Shown piece by piece: positions 36,765 through 46,072 of a DNA stretch of 64,000 nt. Within the stretch, counting starts at the first letter, position 1. The number at the start of each line of letters is the position of its first letter. The stretch lies in contig ML133420.1 of the NCBI GenBank assembly GCA_003864495.1, positions 4,674,340 through 4,738,339 on the forward strand, in the 5' to 3' direction. Source of the stretch: Nemopilema nomurai. Its lineage: Eukaryota > Cnidaria > Scyphozoa > Rhizostomeae > Rhizostomatidae. The notes beneath the pieces are model-generated. The model ran no database searches. It saw only the letters and a program-made list of their open reading frames with translations, and was not told the DNA's origin. A program made the position numbers and the translations under genes.

Positions 36765-37182
36765 GGCCCCGTTAACACGAGAGAAAAAGGAACGGATCCA
36801 AAAGATCCGGATCTTTCAGGTACGATATGGGTACGATGCACAACCGTTTACACGAGATCGGATCCTAAACTATAAAGCGTTTACACGGGAACGGACCAAA
36901 AGCGAATCTCTCTCTTTAAGCATGCGCAATGACAAGGTGATTGTTAATTTTCAATTTGGTGGTCTCGTTTTACTGCCGTGCATTTGCGGATCCGTATCCA
37001 CCCGTTTACACGGCGCTGATGAAGGGACGGATCCAAATGGATTCGCTCTCTAATCGTACCCAAAAAGGTACGGATCTCTCCAAGAAAAGATACGGATCCT
37101 ACCGTGCCCGTGTAAACGCAAGGCCTATCGTAACCAGTTTGGGTACGGATCTATGCGGATCCGTTCCCGTGTAAACGGGGCC
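36765..37182. mobile_element. MITE with TTA target duplication inside element C
   Basis: 418 bp bounded by inverted ends GGCCCCGTTAACACG and, in reverse, GGCCCCGTTTACACG, and by TTA on both sides (36762-36764, 37183-37185). TTA duplications and GG-C ends fit a PIF/Harbinger-type MITE. Inside, the terminal motif recurs as CGTTTACACG followed by ACGGATCC or similar at several places, so the element looks like reiterated copies of its own end. No coding capacity. Removing it rejoins the element C sequence. Confidence 0.85.
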
Positions 37183-37185
37183 TTA

Positions 37186-37645
37186 GAATGTTGAACGTAA
37201 GGCTCTTGGAAGCGTTCGTTGATAGTTCCTAGGAAACGATAGGCGGCATCGGCACCAATGAGAATATCGACTTGGAATTGTTCGTCACGAAAGTCGTTGG
37301 CGAATTTCAGCCCTTGGAAACGGGGGTCGGTTTTGAGGCTAGAACAACCACTCTGGCTTAAGGGTTTGACAATTTCGTCGGAAACGAGTACCTTAATGAA
37401 TTCGATGCCAGAGGTGGTTTCGAGGCCAATCGTAGATACGCCATAGTTTTGCGTCGTAACAGTCCCACCGAAACCAGAAACTGACAATGGCTCGTAAGAC
37501 TCGGGGGCTAGGCCCAATTGGTTAGCGAAACCTTTACGTACGTAGCTACGTTGAGATCCTTCGTCGAAAAAGACATTTGCTTGTGCCGAGTTGTTGTTTG
37601 CAACAGCAACAGCTTTGGCGGTCTTAAGAGGATCGTGTGCTCGGT
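37186..37645 (-). pseudogene. Element C aspartic protease (DUF1758-like)
   Basis: The minus frame reads FFDEGSQRSYVRKGFANQLG, VSGFGGTVTTQNYGV and FQVDILIGADAAYRFLG. These are the BEL/Pao retropepsin motifs; DEGSQ is at the usual active-site position. It overlaps the end of gag in another frame near 37510-37640, either a programmed gag-pro frameshift or a mutation. The 3' side is cut at 37185 by the MITE. Confidence 0.75.
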
Positions 37646-39169
37646 AGCTGTAGGCGAAGCGAACGTGTGCCCTTGGGGCTCGTAAAAAGTGCCGTCAGCT
37701 GTTAATGCGTCGCAAGGCGATTTATCACCGGCGAGGGTCAAATGATGCTGAAAGTCATTAGAGAGGTCGTTAAGAGTAACGTTCGACAAAGGGGCGCAAT
37801 TTGTCGTGATTATCTGTGAAGTCGATTCCGTAATGGGAGCAGTTTCCGTAAAAGACGTAGTGGCAGATGCGTCATTAGCAACAAAGGCAACGTAAGCATT
37901 AGTGCGAGACGGCGGACGTTGTTGCGTCGGCGTGTTACGTGGGAAGGGCACGTTCGAAACGTTGGGATGGATACGGATCCCGTGTATTCCAGTGTGGTGT
38001 TTGCCCTTGCATTTAGCACAACGTCCTCTTGCATGACAATTTGAGACACGATGCCCAGAGTTCAAGCAATTAAGGCATAATTGACGACGTAAAACGTTAG
38101 CGGTTTTCTCGTTAGCAGGCATTGAGCACTGTGACGTAGCGTGAGGACCTTGGCAGAGTTGGGAAGCTTTGTGCACTGGGGCGGACAACGTACTAGTGCT
38201 CGAGACGTAAGGCTCGTAAGTGTCATATTGCGACGGGGGCGACTGGATTGGTGTAGACAATCCCGTTTGTGTTTGTTCTTCACGTAAAATGTGATCTTTG
38301 AGATCGTCCGTAAAACGTTTTAAAATAAAATTCACTCCCTGGCCAGAATCGCCAACCGAACTGCGAACTTTCCCCGGCAATTTTTCCTCAACGATGGGGA
38401 TGATAAAGGGGGCACAGGCAGCGACGTCGATTTTGAATGCCTCCAACGAACGAATGTCTCCCATCAAAGAATTATAAAATTGTCGCAGACTGGGAGCTGT
38501 TAGTGTTGGCTTTGGTAGCCTTAAAATGCTATTGACATGGGCGCGGATGATGCGCCGAGGGTGGCCGAAATTCTCCTTAAGGGTCTCTTCCAAGACGAAG
38601 TAGTTTTGCTCCGATGGAATTATGCCCTGCACCGTTTTTAAAGCTTCCCCTCGCAATTGACCAATTAAATACGTGAACTTTGCTGAATTTGAAAGTTCTG
38701 TTACGTTGCCAACCTGGGACTGGAAACGCTCCCAGAAGCCATTCCAATCTGTTATTTTTCCGTCGAAGGTTGGCAATTGTAGATCCGGAAGTTTAGAACG
38801 GACAGAAGAAACTTCATGACGAGGCAAAGATGCGTGAGAGCTTTTTTCGAGCTCTGTTAAACGAAAGGTAAGTGTACTAATCTTACCTCGATGGAGGTTT
38901 GATACCTGCGTTGCCTCGTCGAAAAAGGCGTCTTGGTCTTCTTCGTGTTGGATCTCGTCGAGGGCGAGGGAACTGATGTCCTTGTCCAAACTCTGGCACT
39001 CCTGAAATTTTTCGTAAAGGGCTGCGGCCGCTGATTTCAGGAGCGAGAGGTCTTGGTCTGATATGGCGTGCTCCGTAAAGAATCGTGACGCTTCATCGTA
39101 GGTTCGGGTGAAGGCTCGGCGTAATTGTCTCCTCTCTGCTTGGAGCTTCTCGAAGGACGTCTTCGGCAT
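37508..39169 (-). CDS. Element C Gag (BEL/Pao, DUF1759, zinc knuckles)
   Basis: A continuous minus frame of 553 codons from the ATG at 39167-39169 (MPKTSFEKLQAERRQLRR), about 65 bp inside the 5' LTR. It has an N-terminal coiled coil, then the DUF1759 signature LPTFDGKITDWNGFWERFQS, LIGQLRGEALKTVQG and a Cys-His zinc-knuckle region (CLNCLNSGHRVSNCHARGRC then CKGKHH). Gag coats the element RNA in cytoplasmic particles. No stops interrupt it, which agrees with the recent insertion. The last 40-odd codons run out of frame relative to the protease, so the true end may be a frameshift into protease. Confidence 0.85.
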   Translation of the reverse strand: MPKTSFEKLQAERRQLRRAFTRTYDEASRFFTEHAISDQDLSLLKSAAAALYEKFQECQSLDKDISSLALDEIQHEEDQDAFFDEATQVSNLHRGKISTLTFRLTELEKSSHASLPRHEVSSVRSKLPDLQLPTFDGKITDWNGFWERFQSQVGNVTELSNSAKFTYLIGQLRGEALKTVQGIIPSEQNYFVLEETLKENFGHPRRIIRAHVNSILRLPKPTLTAPSLRQFYNSLMGDIRSLEAFKIDVAACAPFIIPIVEEKLPGKVRSSVGDSGQGVNFILKRFTDDLKDHILREEQTQTGLSTPIQSPPSQYDTYEPYVSSTSTLSAPVHKASQLCQGPHATSQCSMPANEKTANVLRRQLCLNCLNSGHRVSNCHARGRCAKCKGKHHTGIHGIRIHPNVSNVPFPRNTPTQQRPPSRTNAYVAFVANDASATTSFTETAPITESTSQIITTNCAPLSNVTLNDLSNDFQHHLTLAGDKSPCDALTADGTFYEPQGHTFASPTATEHTILLRPPKLLLLQTTTRHKQMSFSTKDLNVATYVKVSLTNWA

Positions 39170-39211
39170 GATTAATTCAACGAGATGCGAATACGTGTAA
39201 AAATAACCCAA

Positions 39212-39230
39212 ATCCTGGTCACGGCACCAA
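39212..39230 (-). other. Primer-binding site of element C
   Basis: Directly inside the 5' LTR the minus strand reads TTTTGGTGCCGTGACCAGGA. TGG-starting sequences with GTGCCGTGACC are the usual BEL/Pao primer-binding site, complementary to the 3' end of a tRNA primer. Which tRNA was not determined. Confidence 0.7.
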
Positions 39231-39232
39231 AA

Positions 39233-39448
39233 TGTGAAGCACAGAGAGAGACGATGGTTTGTTGCTATAAACTTGTCATATCATAGATAAACGTGGGTGA
39301 CACAACGTGTCGAACGGAGCGAAAATACGAATGGTGAACGACAACGAAAACGAATACGAATCAATACAAAAGGGATTAGTATTAATATGTGTAAGCGTCC
39401 GTTAGGGTCCAGACCCCGGTACTAGGGCCCAGACTCCAGTACTTGACA
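39233..39448 (-). repeat. LTR of element C (5' LTR)
   Basis: 216-bp copy identical to 35759-35974; upstream LTR on the element's strand. Target duplication TGAGT at 39449-39453. Confidence 0.95.
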
Positions 39449-39453
39449 TGAGT

Positions 39454-41228
39454 TGTTTTCCGGCCAGAAAGTTGCTGACTTTTGTCCACTGGTTGAATCG
39501 TTACCGACAATTGATTCTGAAATGACTTATCCTATCTGCAGTGCTGCTGAGCGTCAATCTGCCCGGCACGACTTGGAAGCTGCAATGAGCCCCAATTTAT
39601 CTTCCCAGGACAGACGTTTATTGTTAGAAACGCTCTTACGGTATACTGACGTTTTCGAGCCTGATTTAGGTGAAACTGACGTAATAACTCATACGATTAA
39701 TACCGGTTCCTCGCAGCCTATTCGCCAATATCCAAGACGTTTGCCCTATGCCTATCGCGAAGAGACGAGAAAACAGATGTCGGAAATGCTTCAACAGGGG
39801 GTCATCACACCAAGTACTAGCCCTTGGGCGTCCCCTATTGTTCTCGTCAAGAAAAAGGATGGCTCTTTTCGATTCTGTGTTGATTATCGTAAACTCAACA
39901 GCGTCACAATTCGAGATGCCCATCCCTTGCCCAGGATAGATGATTTACTCGACGCCTTAAATGGCTCTACGATCTTTAGCACACTTGATCTTCGCCAAGG
40001 TTACTGGCAAGTACGCATGCACCCAGACGACAGGCATAAAACTGCGTTTGTTACTCCGGACGGATTGTTTGAGTTCGTTCGTCTGCCATACGGGTTGTCA
40101 GGCGCTCCCGCAACTTTTGACAGGGCGTTAGAAATAGTTCTTTCTGGTTTACAGTATGATGCGTGTCTCTGTTATTTTGATGATATTATTATTCCATCGA
40201 CAAATATTACAGAACATTGCGAGAAACTTAAATTGGTCCTAGACCGCTTCCGTACTCACAATTTGCGTGTGAAGGCGTCCAAATGCTGTTTTGGCGCCAA
40301 GAAAGTTCTCTATTTAGGACATGTTGTGTCGGCTGATGGGTTAATACTGACCCTGCCAAAATCGAAGCCGTTAGTAAAATCTCGGCCCCGCGTAACGTAG
40401 GGCAATTACGATCCTTTCTTGGACTAGCAGGGTATTATCGTCGATTTATCGATAATTTTGCTACCTTGACCTACCCTCTTGTAGAACTAACAAAGAAAGG
40501 GAAACCGTTCTGCTGGACTGCCGCTCACGATAACGCGTTTTTAGCTTTGAAAGCACGCCTTTGTTCCAGTCCTGTCCTTGCATTTCCGTCTCTTCAAAGA
40601 CAGTTTATATTGCAGACCGACGCCTCTGATGTCGGTTTAGGTGCGGTCCTTACACAACTTGATGATAGCGGCCAGGAACGGGTAATCTCCTACGCTAGTA
40701 GGACGCTGTCTGACAGTGAAAAAAATTATTCCGCAACCGAGAAAGAATCCCTGGCTCTTGTCTTTGCTGTTGATCATTTTAGGGTGTATCTTTTAGGTCG
40801 CAAATTCCTTCTTCTCACTGATCACAATGCACTGAGGTGGCTTCATAGTACCGAACCGAAAGGGAGAAGAGCCCGCTGGATAATGGACCTGCAGGAATAT
40901 GACTTTGAGGTGCGACATCGTCCTGGCCTACAAAATTGTAATGCAGATGCTCTCTCCCGCCTACCGTCAGACCTTTTTCCACCTCAGTCCCTTCACCCTA
41001 GCCCTGTCCTCCCCACGGCTTTTGTATGCTTAACTACAATATCTCACGAGGCAAACCTCCAACAGGCCCAACAAACGGACCCCCACATTCGCAAGGTTCT
41101 CGACATGAAAACAATGGGTTTTCCTCCACCACCTTCTTTTGCGTGGGGTCAAGATTCTCAACTGTCTGCTTACTGGAACTGCTGGAGTGAACTTTTTGGC
41201 CACAAATGGGACGTCGGATTCGCGAATT
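39454..41228 (+). pseudogene. Element B reverse transcriptase and RNase H
   Basis: The RT frame runs to about 40340: PIVLVKKKDGSFRFCVDYRK, LNGSTIFSTLDLRQGYWQV, FEFVRLPYGLSGAPATF and the catalytic YFDD at 40173-40184. A single-base frame break near 40340 moves the rest to another frame, which reads LRSFLGLAGYYRRFIDNFA. RNase H follows (40466 on): ILQTDASDVGLGAVL, SATEKESLALVFAVDHFR and LLLTDHNALRWLHS, ending NADALSRLP. A deletion then removes most of the integrase zinc-binding domain near 41190. Classic Ty3/Gypsy order. Degenerate but recent-looking. Confidence 0.9.
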
Positions 41229-42336
41229 AATTCAGTCTTGTCAGACGTGCGGTGAGGTAAAGGCATCCTCCCACACCACTAAGGTCCCCTTGCACCCCAT
41301 CAGTGTCAGTGAACCTTTCGTATTCTGGGCCATGGACTATATGGGACCCCTGCCAGTCACTTCTAGGGGTAACAAGCACATCCTCGTGATCATGGACCAC
41401 TTTACCAAATGGTGCGAGGCCTTTCCAACCCAAGATCAGAAAGCTAGAACTGTTGCCGACATTTTAGTGTCGAAAGTTTTCTCTCGGTTTGGTCCACCAG
41501 TTGCCATTCATTCGGACCAGGGGGCAAATTTCGAAAGCCACCTTATGCACGAGGTATGCAATATTATGGGGATCTACAAATCTCGTACTACGGCTTACCA
41601 TCCCCAGGGTGATGGTCTCGTCGAACGTCAAAATAGAACGTTACAGAACATTATTTCGTCCTTCGTTTCCGAACACAGAGACGATTGGGACTTATGGATT
41701 GATATAGCGGTGTACGCTTACAATACAAGTCCCCAAGAATCTACCGGATTTTCTCCCTTTGAGCTATTGTTTGGTCACCCTGCTCGCCTCCCCCTGGAAC
41801 AGACACTTGGCATTCCTTTTAAAAACCCTTGCTCTCAATCAGAATACGCTCGCTCTTTGAGGAAAGCGTTGAGTAGCGTTCGACATGCAGCACAAGACAA
41901 CCTTACAATGGTACGACAGCGCCAACAACAGACGTACAACTTAAAGAGTCAACGCGCTTGGGCTCCTTTCGAGGTCGGAAAATGGGTGTGGCTACGTCGC
42001 CCAAAGCACTGGAAATTTGGGAAAAGGTGGAGGGGCCCTTACAAGGTTCTATCCCAGCGTGGGGTTAACTATAAGGTTGAGTCGAAGGAAGGCAAAACAC
42101 TCAACGTTCACCACAACCAGTGCAAGGCTTGCATTGTCCCTCAAGATAAGGGGAAGACTATCTGGCCTGTCCCTGAGACAGGGGAGATAGAAATTGTACA
42201 TGGGAACCATGAGGGTGGAAGGAATCCCGGTTGTGCAGATCAGAGGGGAAACAATCCCCGAATGTTCGCACGCCCAACTCACTTACGGCAAAACATCACG
42301 CCCCCCATGCGCTATGGCGATTTTATTACGCATTAA
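41191..42336 (+). pseudogene. Element B integrase
   Basis: An open frame from 41206, with FWPQ continuing just upstream: IRELIQSCQTCGEV (end of the HHCC zinc finger), then the core with FWAMDYMGPLPV (first Asp), AIHSDQGANFES (second Asp) and GLVERQNRTLQN (Glu), so the D-D-E triad is complete. The C-terminal part has WVWLRRPKHWKFGKRWRGPY, an SH3-like GPY module. No chromodomain is visible. The first half of the zinc finger is deleted. Polypurine tract and LTR follow within 30 bp. Confidence 0.88.
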
Positions 42337-42365
42337 TACACCATTTGCTAAGGAGGGGGATGGTT

Positions 42366-42519
42366 TGTAATATGTCAACGTTCACAGCAGGCATAACGCC
42401 CAACGTATGATCCATGTCACGAGTAGTTAGTCAGTTTTCGAAGATGGTTCGATATTAAACTACATCTAGTGACTCCATGTCTATTCATCGACTCTTGTTC
42501 TGCCTCCGCAACTATTACA
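42366..42519 (+). repeat. 3' LTR of element B
   Basis: About 154 bp starting TGTAATATGTC and ending CTATTACA, so the ends are TGTAATA and its reverse complement TATTACA. It directly follows the purine-rich aaggagggggatgg after the integrase stop. No matching 5' LTR is found upstream. Confidence 0.7.
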
Positions 42520-44058
42520 TTAGGCCCGATCAAATTATTTTTGAAGCAGACGGAAAATGGGGTATTGAATTGAAGAACCTGCCAAATTTCACGGAAAAGC
42601 ATTTGAACGATAAACTTAACCGCGAAAAGAGGGATCGGTGAATTGCCTTTCGCGCGACTTTCATTGGCGCAACATGTCTAAGCACGTTCGAAATTGAATA
42701 CAGCGCTGCCCGGATTGTGTTCAAATCTTTATGGTCCTATGCAGACTCGCATATTCGAACATCCATTTCACACTTTAGGTGTTGACTATGTTGGGGAGCT
42801 ACCGATTTCAACTTAAGGTAATTAATGGCTTTTAACAGCACTTTGTCAATTTTCCAATTTTCTCCGCGCTATCCCTGTCCCAGACAAAACAGCAACAACA
42901 GCGGCTCGCGCACTGTTAGATCATGTCTTTTTGCAACTAGGTTTCCCTTCCGTTTTGCAAAGTGATCGCGGCGGCGAATTTTTAAATGCAATTATGCATA
43001 GGACAACATCTTTACTTTCCATCCGTCAAGTTTATACATCTGGATTTCGCCCGCGCTTAAATGGTGCAACGGAACGCGCGCATCGCTTTCTTAATCCAGC
43101 GCTGGGAATTTTCTGCGAAAAACGACAAGAACGCTGGGAGGACTTCCTCTAAGCAGCTGTTTATTCGCATAATACAGCACCCGTTTCCGGTACTTCAGAC
43201 ATAACCAATTCTTTCTGGTTTTTGGTCGTAATGCACCTTCCCCAGAGACGGTTTCTCTAGATTTACCTCCTGCTTCTCTTCCTGCTGATCTCTACGCTTA
43301 TAACTTAGTGCGTCGTATGGCAGAGTCACATACGCAGTTTCGCGCCATTAAAGGATATTTAAGACGTCGCCAACGCGAGCTTTATGATATCGCTTCGCGC
43401 GATGTAAAGATACCAGACGGCAAAATTGTCTACATGCGCAAGGAAAGCAAAGCCTCTGTTTCCGGTAAAAAACTCGCTTTTTGCGTAATTTCGATAGTCC
43501 TTTTCTCGTCACTGGACATCCGCATAGTCGCAAAGATCTGTTAAATCTGCGCCATATAGCCACAGGTAAAGATTGGCCACATCCAGTCAACATAAAGAAG
43601 ATTGTGGTCGTACACGAGTGTAATTCCTGCGATATTTCTCCTCTGGATACCCTCGAGGACACTCCCCAGCCAGCTGCATCTCGAAATTCCTAAAGTTCGT
43701 TCTTTTACCCCGAACCCAGACTTAGCCGACGTAGCCTTTAGATTAGGACTGTACTTAAATTCCACGCCATGTAAATCGTTCGTAGCATCCCAAGCTTGTA
43801 AGTATCTATACGAGTCCTATCCTGCAATTAGAAAATTGTCGCCCAACATGGCAAATCACGTGGCCTCGCCAAGTCATGTCCCTATCTGCATTTAGAGGGT
43901 GCGTCTCATGGTGGTGTATACATTATAACGTTAGATAGTTTTACATTTGCCCGTTTACATCGCTAATACGCTGTTGTATTAATTAGCTTAGTAAGAAAAA
44001 ATTACAAATTGTGAAAAGCAGCAGAAAATATGTATTTTTGTAATTAGGACGGGGAGGA
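42520..44058 (+). mobile_element. Gypsy family A, right internal part, degraded
   Basis: A broken integrase frame continues family A: a zinc-binding end around 42660-42720, HTLGVDYVGELP at about 42770 (first Asp), LQLGFPSVLQSDRGGEF at 42931 (second Asp), RLNGATERAHRFL (Glu), then ERWEDFL and a stop at 43150. C-terminal and 3' sequence with a purine stretch (ggacggggagga) leads to the LTR. The first 120 bp contain an unrelated-looking frame with GKWGIELKNLPNFTEKHL of unknown origin. The zinc finger repeats part of what the left piece already holds, so left and right may come from two copies of the family. Confidence 0.65.
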
Positions 44059-44231
44059 TGTAATAGGGCACGTGTATACAATCACATGTCATATCACGTG
44101 TTACCAATAAATCAATGTCGTGTTAACAGATATATAAGAGCTTGTAGTTAATTAGAGTCTTGAGTATTATTTTCAGTGCAAATGAAAGAGCACACAAAAT
44201 GTATTGAGGGCGTTGTCTTTGAGATGTAACA
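44059..44231 (+). repeat. 3' LTR of family A
   Basis: 173 bp, TGTAATAGGG...GATGTAACA, closely matching 32190-32363 with scattered substitutions and a short indel (the left copy has an extra CTTGCCTCTCG-type insert). The divergence marks it as much older than element C. Confidence 0.75.
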
Positions 44232-44313
44232 CCTTTCAGGGGGAGGGGGGGGACTTTGAGGTACCCTTTGCAAAATGTTGCAAAACCCGCAACCCATAGC
44301 GGCAATAGCTCTG

Positions 44314-44757
44314 AGCCTAAGTGGCAGTAGCCTTTTGGCCTAAGCGGTAGTAGCCTTTTGGCCTAAGTGGCAGTAACCTTTTGGCCTTAGTGGCAGTAGC
44401 CTTTTGGCCTAAGCGGTAGTAACCTTTTGGCCTAAGTGGCAGTAGCCTTTTGGCCTAAGCGGTAGTAACCTTTTGGCCTAAGTGGCAGTAGCCTTTTGGC
44501 CTAAGCGGTAGTAACCTTTTGGCCTAAGTGGCAGTAGCCTTTTGGCCTAAGCGGTAGTAACCTTTTGGTCTAAGTGGCAGTAGCCTTTTGGCCTAAGCGG
44601 TAGTAGCCTTTTGGCCTAAGCGGTAGTAACCTTTTGGTCTAAGTGGCAGTAGCCTTTTGGCCTAAGCGGTAGTAACCTTTTGGTCTAAGTGGCAGTAGCC
44701 TTTTGGCCTAAGTGGCAGTAGCCTTTTGGCCTAAGCGGTAGTAGCCTTTTGGCCTAG
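44314..44757. repeat. 23-bp minisatellite, two alternating variants
   Basis: About 19 copies of CCTAAGTGGCAGTAGCCTTT + TGG (23 bp). Two forms, gTGGCAGTAgCC and gCGGTAGTAaCC, largely alternate, giving a 46-bp higher-order period. It begins about 80 bp after the family A LTR. No coding signal. Confidence 0.92.
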
Positions 44758-46072
44758 CCAGCAATAACAATAGGTCATACAGCAGTTATAAGATAGAAAA
44801 AGACTTTTAAACAGTACCGCGTTAAGAATACCTTTATATCACAATCAGAACAGAAAAGAGCGAAATAAAAATATCCTGTTTTTTTAATAGTACAATACAC
44901 AACACCCCTACCGAACAACCCATTTGTGAATACCCAACAATATATCTGTAAACCATTCGCTAACTAAAGTAATCGAATAAGTGCTTGAATTTCACACCAA
45001 ATGACAGTTTGGTCAGTGGTGAATCATTTATGAGAGACTATTTGTTATCTGTTTTTCAGCTTGTATAATAGCAAATAACCGGTTTGATTCTGTCCTTAAA
45101 GAATAATACGAGCAAAAATTCAATTCTCCAAACTTTCGTAAAAGCAAGCAAATCATACCATTTTCCACAATCTGAAGCGGTAGTAAATTGCAAAAAGTCA
45201 GGAACCTAAATTTTGCATCGGATACATCTTCTTTAATGACCAAGTCCCCCCCCCCCCCCCCCCGCCCTGGGATTTTCAGTAACAACATACAAGAGCTTTT
45301 GGTATCAACAAAAAACAAAGACTAGCAATTGACGAGTAATAAATAGAAGGCTGGGACGACAAGGAAAATGTGTCTCCTGGCCAGGGGCATACCATGACAA
45401 ATTGGGGGCTCATAGGGTGAATATACCGACAACAAATTCAACTCTTGCTAGTCAATCTTAACTGTTTTATCAAAATAATGTTGCCAATTGTATAAAATAT
45501 GCTCTCACTGAACACAGCCGAATAACTTGAATGCAGCGTATTAAAAAACTTCAGGTTGCCGTCGAGCAAGCACAACAGCACTGGTGCCCATGAGATTCTG
45601 CTGTGCCCATGAGATTCTGCTGTGCCCATGAGATTCTGCTGTGCCCATGAGATTCTGCTGTGCCCATGAGATTCTGCTGTGCCCATGAGATTCTGCTGTG
45701 CCCATGAGATTCTGCTGTGCCCATGAGATTCTGCTGTGCCCATGCCAAGCCTTTTCAGGGCTGGCAAAATTTTGAATGCTGATCTAGAGAACCACTTATT
45801 TTACCAATCATAGAAAGTCGAGAGAGCGCTTGTTTGCATAACATTTTACAGATAAAGGGATCATTACCTGCCTGTATAGATGGGAATTTATACGTAACGA
45901 GCAACGAGCAGGTAGAAATTCTATTCCAAGGTTGTGAATGGGAAAACCTTGAGAAATCGAAGAGAAAGGTTCATCATCGGCCATGACAAAGAATCACATA
46001 CTTATCATGAACAACCGTTAAGCGAAATATTACAAAAATAAAATGACAACTTGAAATGCTATTGAATCAAAT
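44758..46072. other. Intergenic between minisatellites and EFCAB5 3' end
   Basis: AT-rich. Holds an 18-base C run (45246-45263) and the 19-bp minisatellite listed separately. No gene is recognised; the right end should be the EFCAB5 3' UTR. Confidence 0.4.
45585..45744. repeat. 19-bp minisatellite
   Basis: About 8.4 near-perfect copies of TGCCCATGAGATTCTGCTG. The copies are almost identical, suggesting recent expansion. Frames through it are artefacts. Confidence 0.95.

Larger units (their letters stand above)
35759..39448 (-). mobile_element. BEL/Pao element C, identical LTRs, pol deleted
   Basis: A complete LTR-to-LTR insertion on minus: LTRs at 35759-35974 and 39233-39448 read identical over 216 bp (TG...CA ends). 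It is flanked by a direct 5-bp duplication TGAGT at 35754-35758 and 39449-39453, the target size known for BEL/Pao. Gag with a DUF1759-like region and zinc knuckles, protease, and an integrase C-terminal (DUF5641-like) part are present. Reverse transcriptase, RNase H and the integrase core are missing, so the copy is non-autonomous although recent. A MITE (36765-37182) has since inserted into it. Confidence 0.93.
35064..42519 (+). mobile_element. Ty3/Gypsy element B, 5'-truncated, interrupted
   Basis: A younger Gypsy element on plus lying between pieces of family A. It contains a protease region (to 35758), reverse transcriptase, RNase H, integrase, a polypurine tract at about 42350-42361 (aaggaggggga) and a 154-bp 3' LTR. 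No 5' LTR or full gag is seen at its left edge, which is therefore a truncation or recombination point. BEL/Pao element C interrupts it at 35759-39448. Its frames are much better preserved than those of family A. Confidence 0.85.

Noticed and set aside
45438..45767. 109-aa repetitive protein (GTAESHGHSRISWAQQNLM repeats)
   Set aside because: Artefact of the 19-bp minisatellite, which cycles through all three frames; no promoter, splice or homology support.
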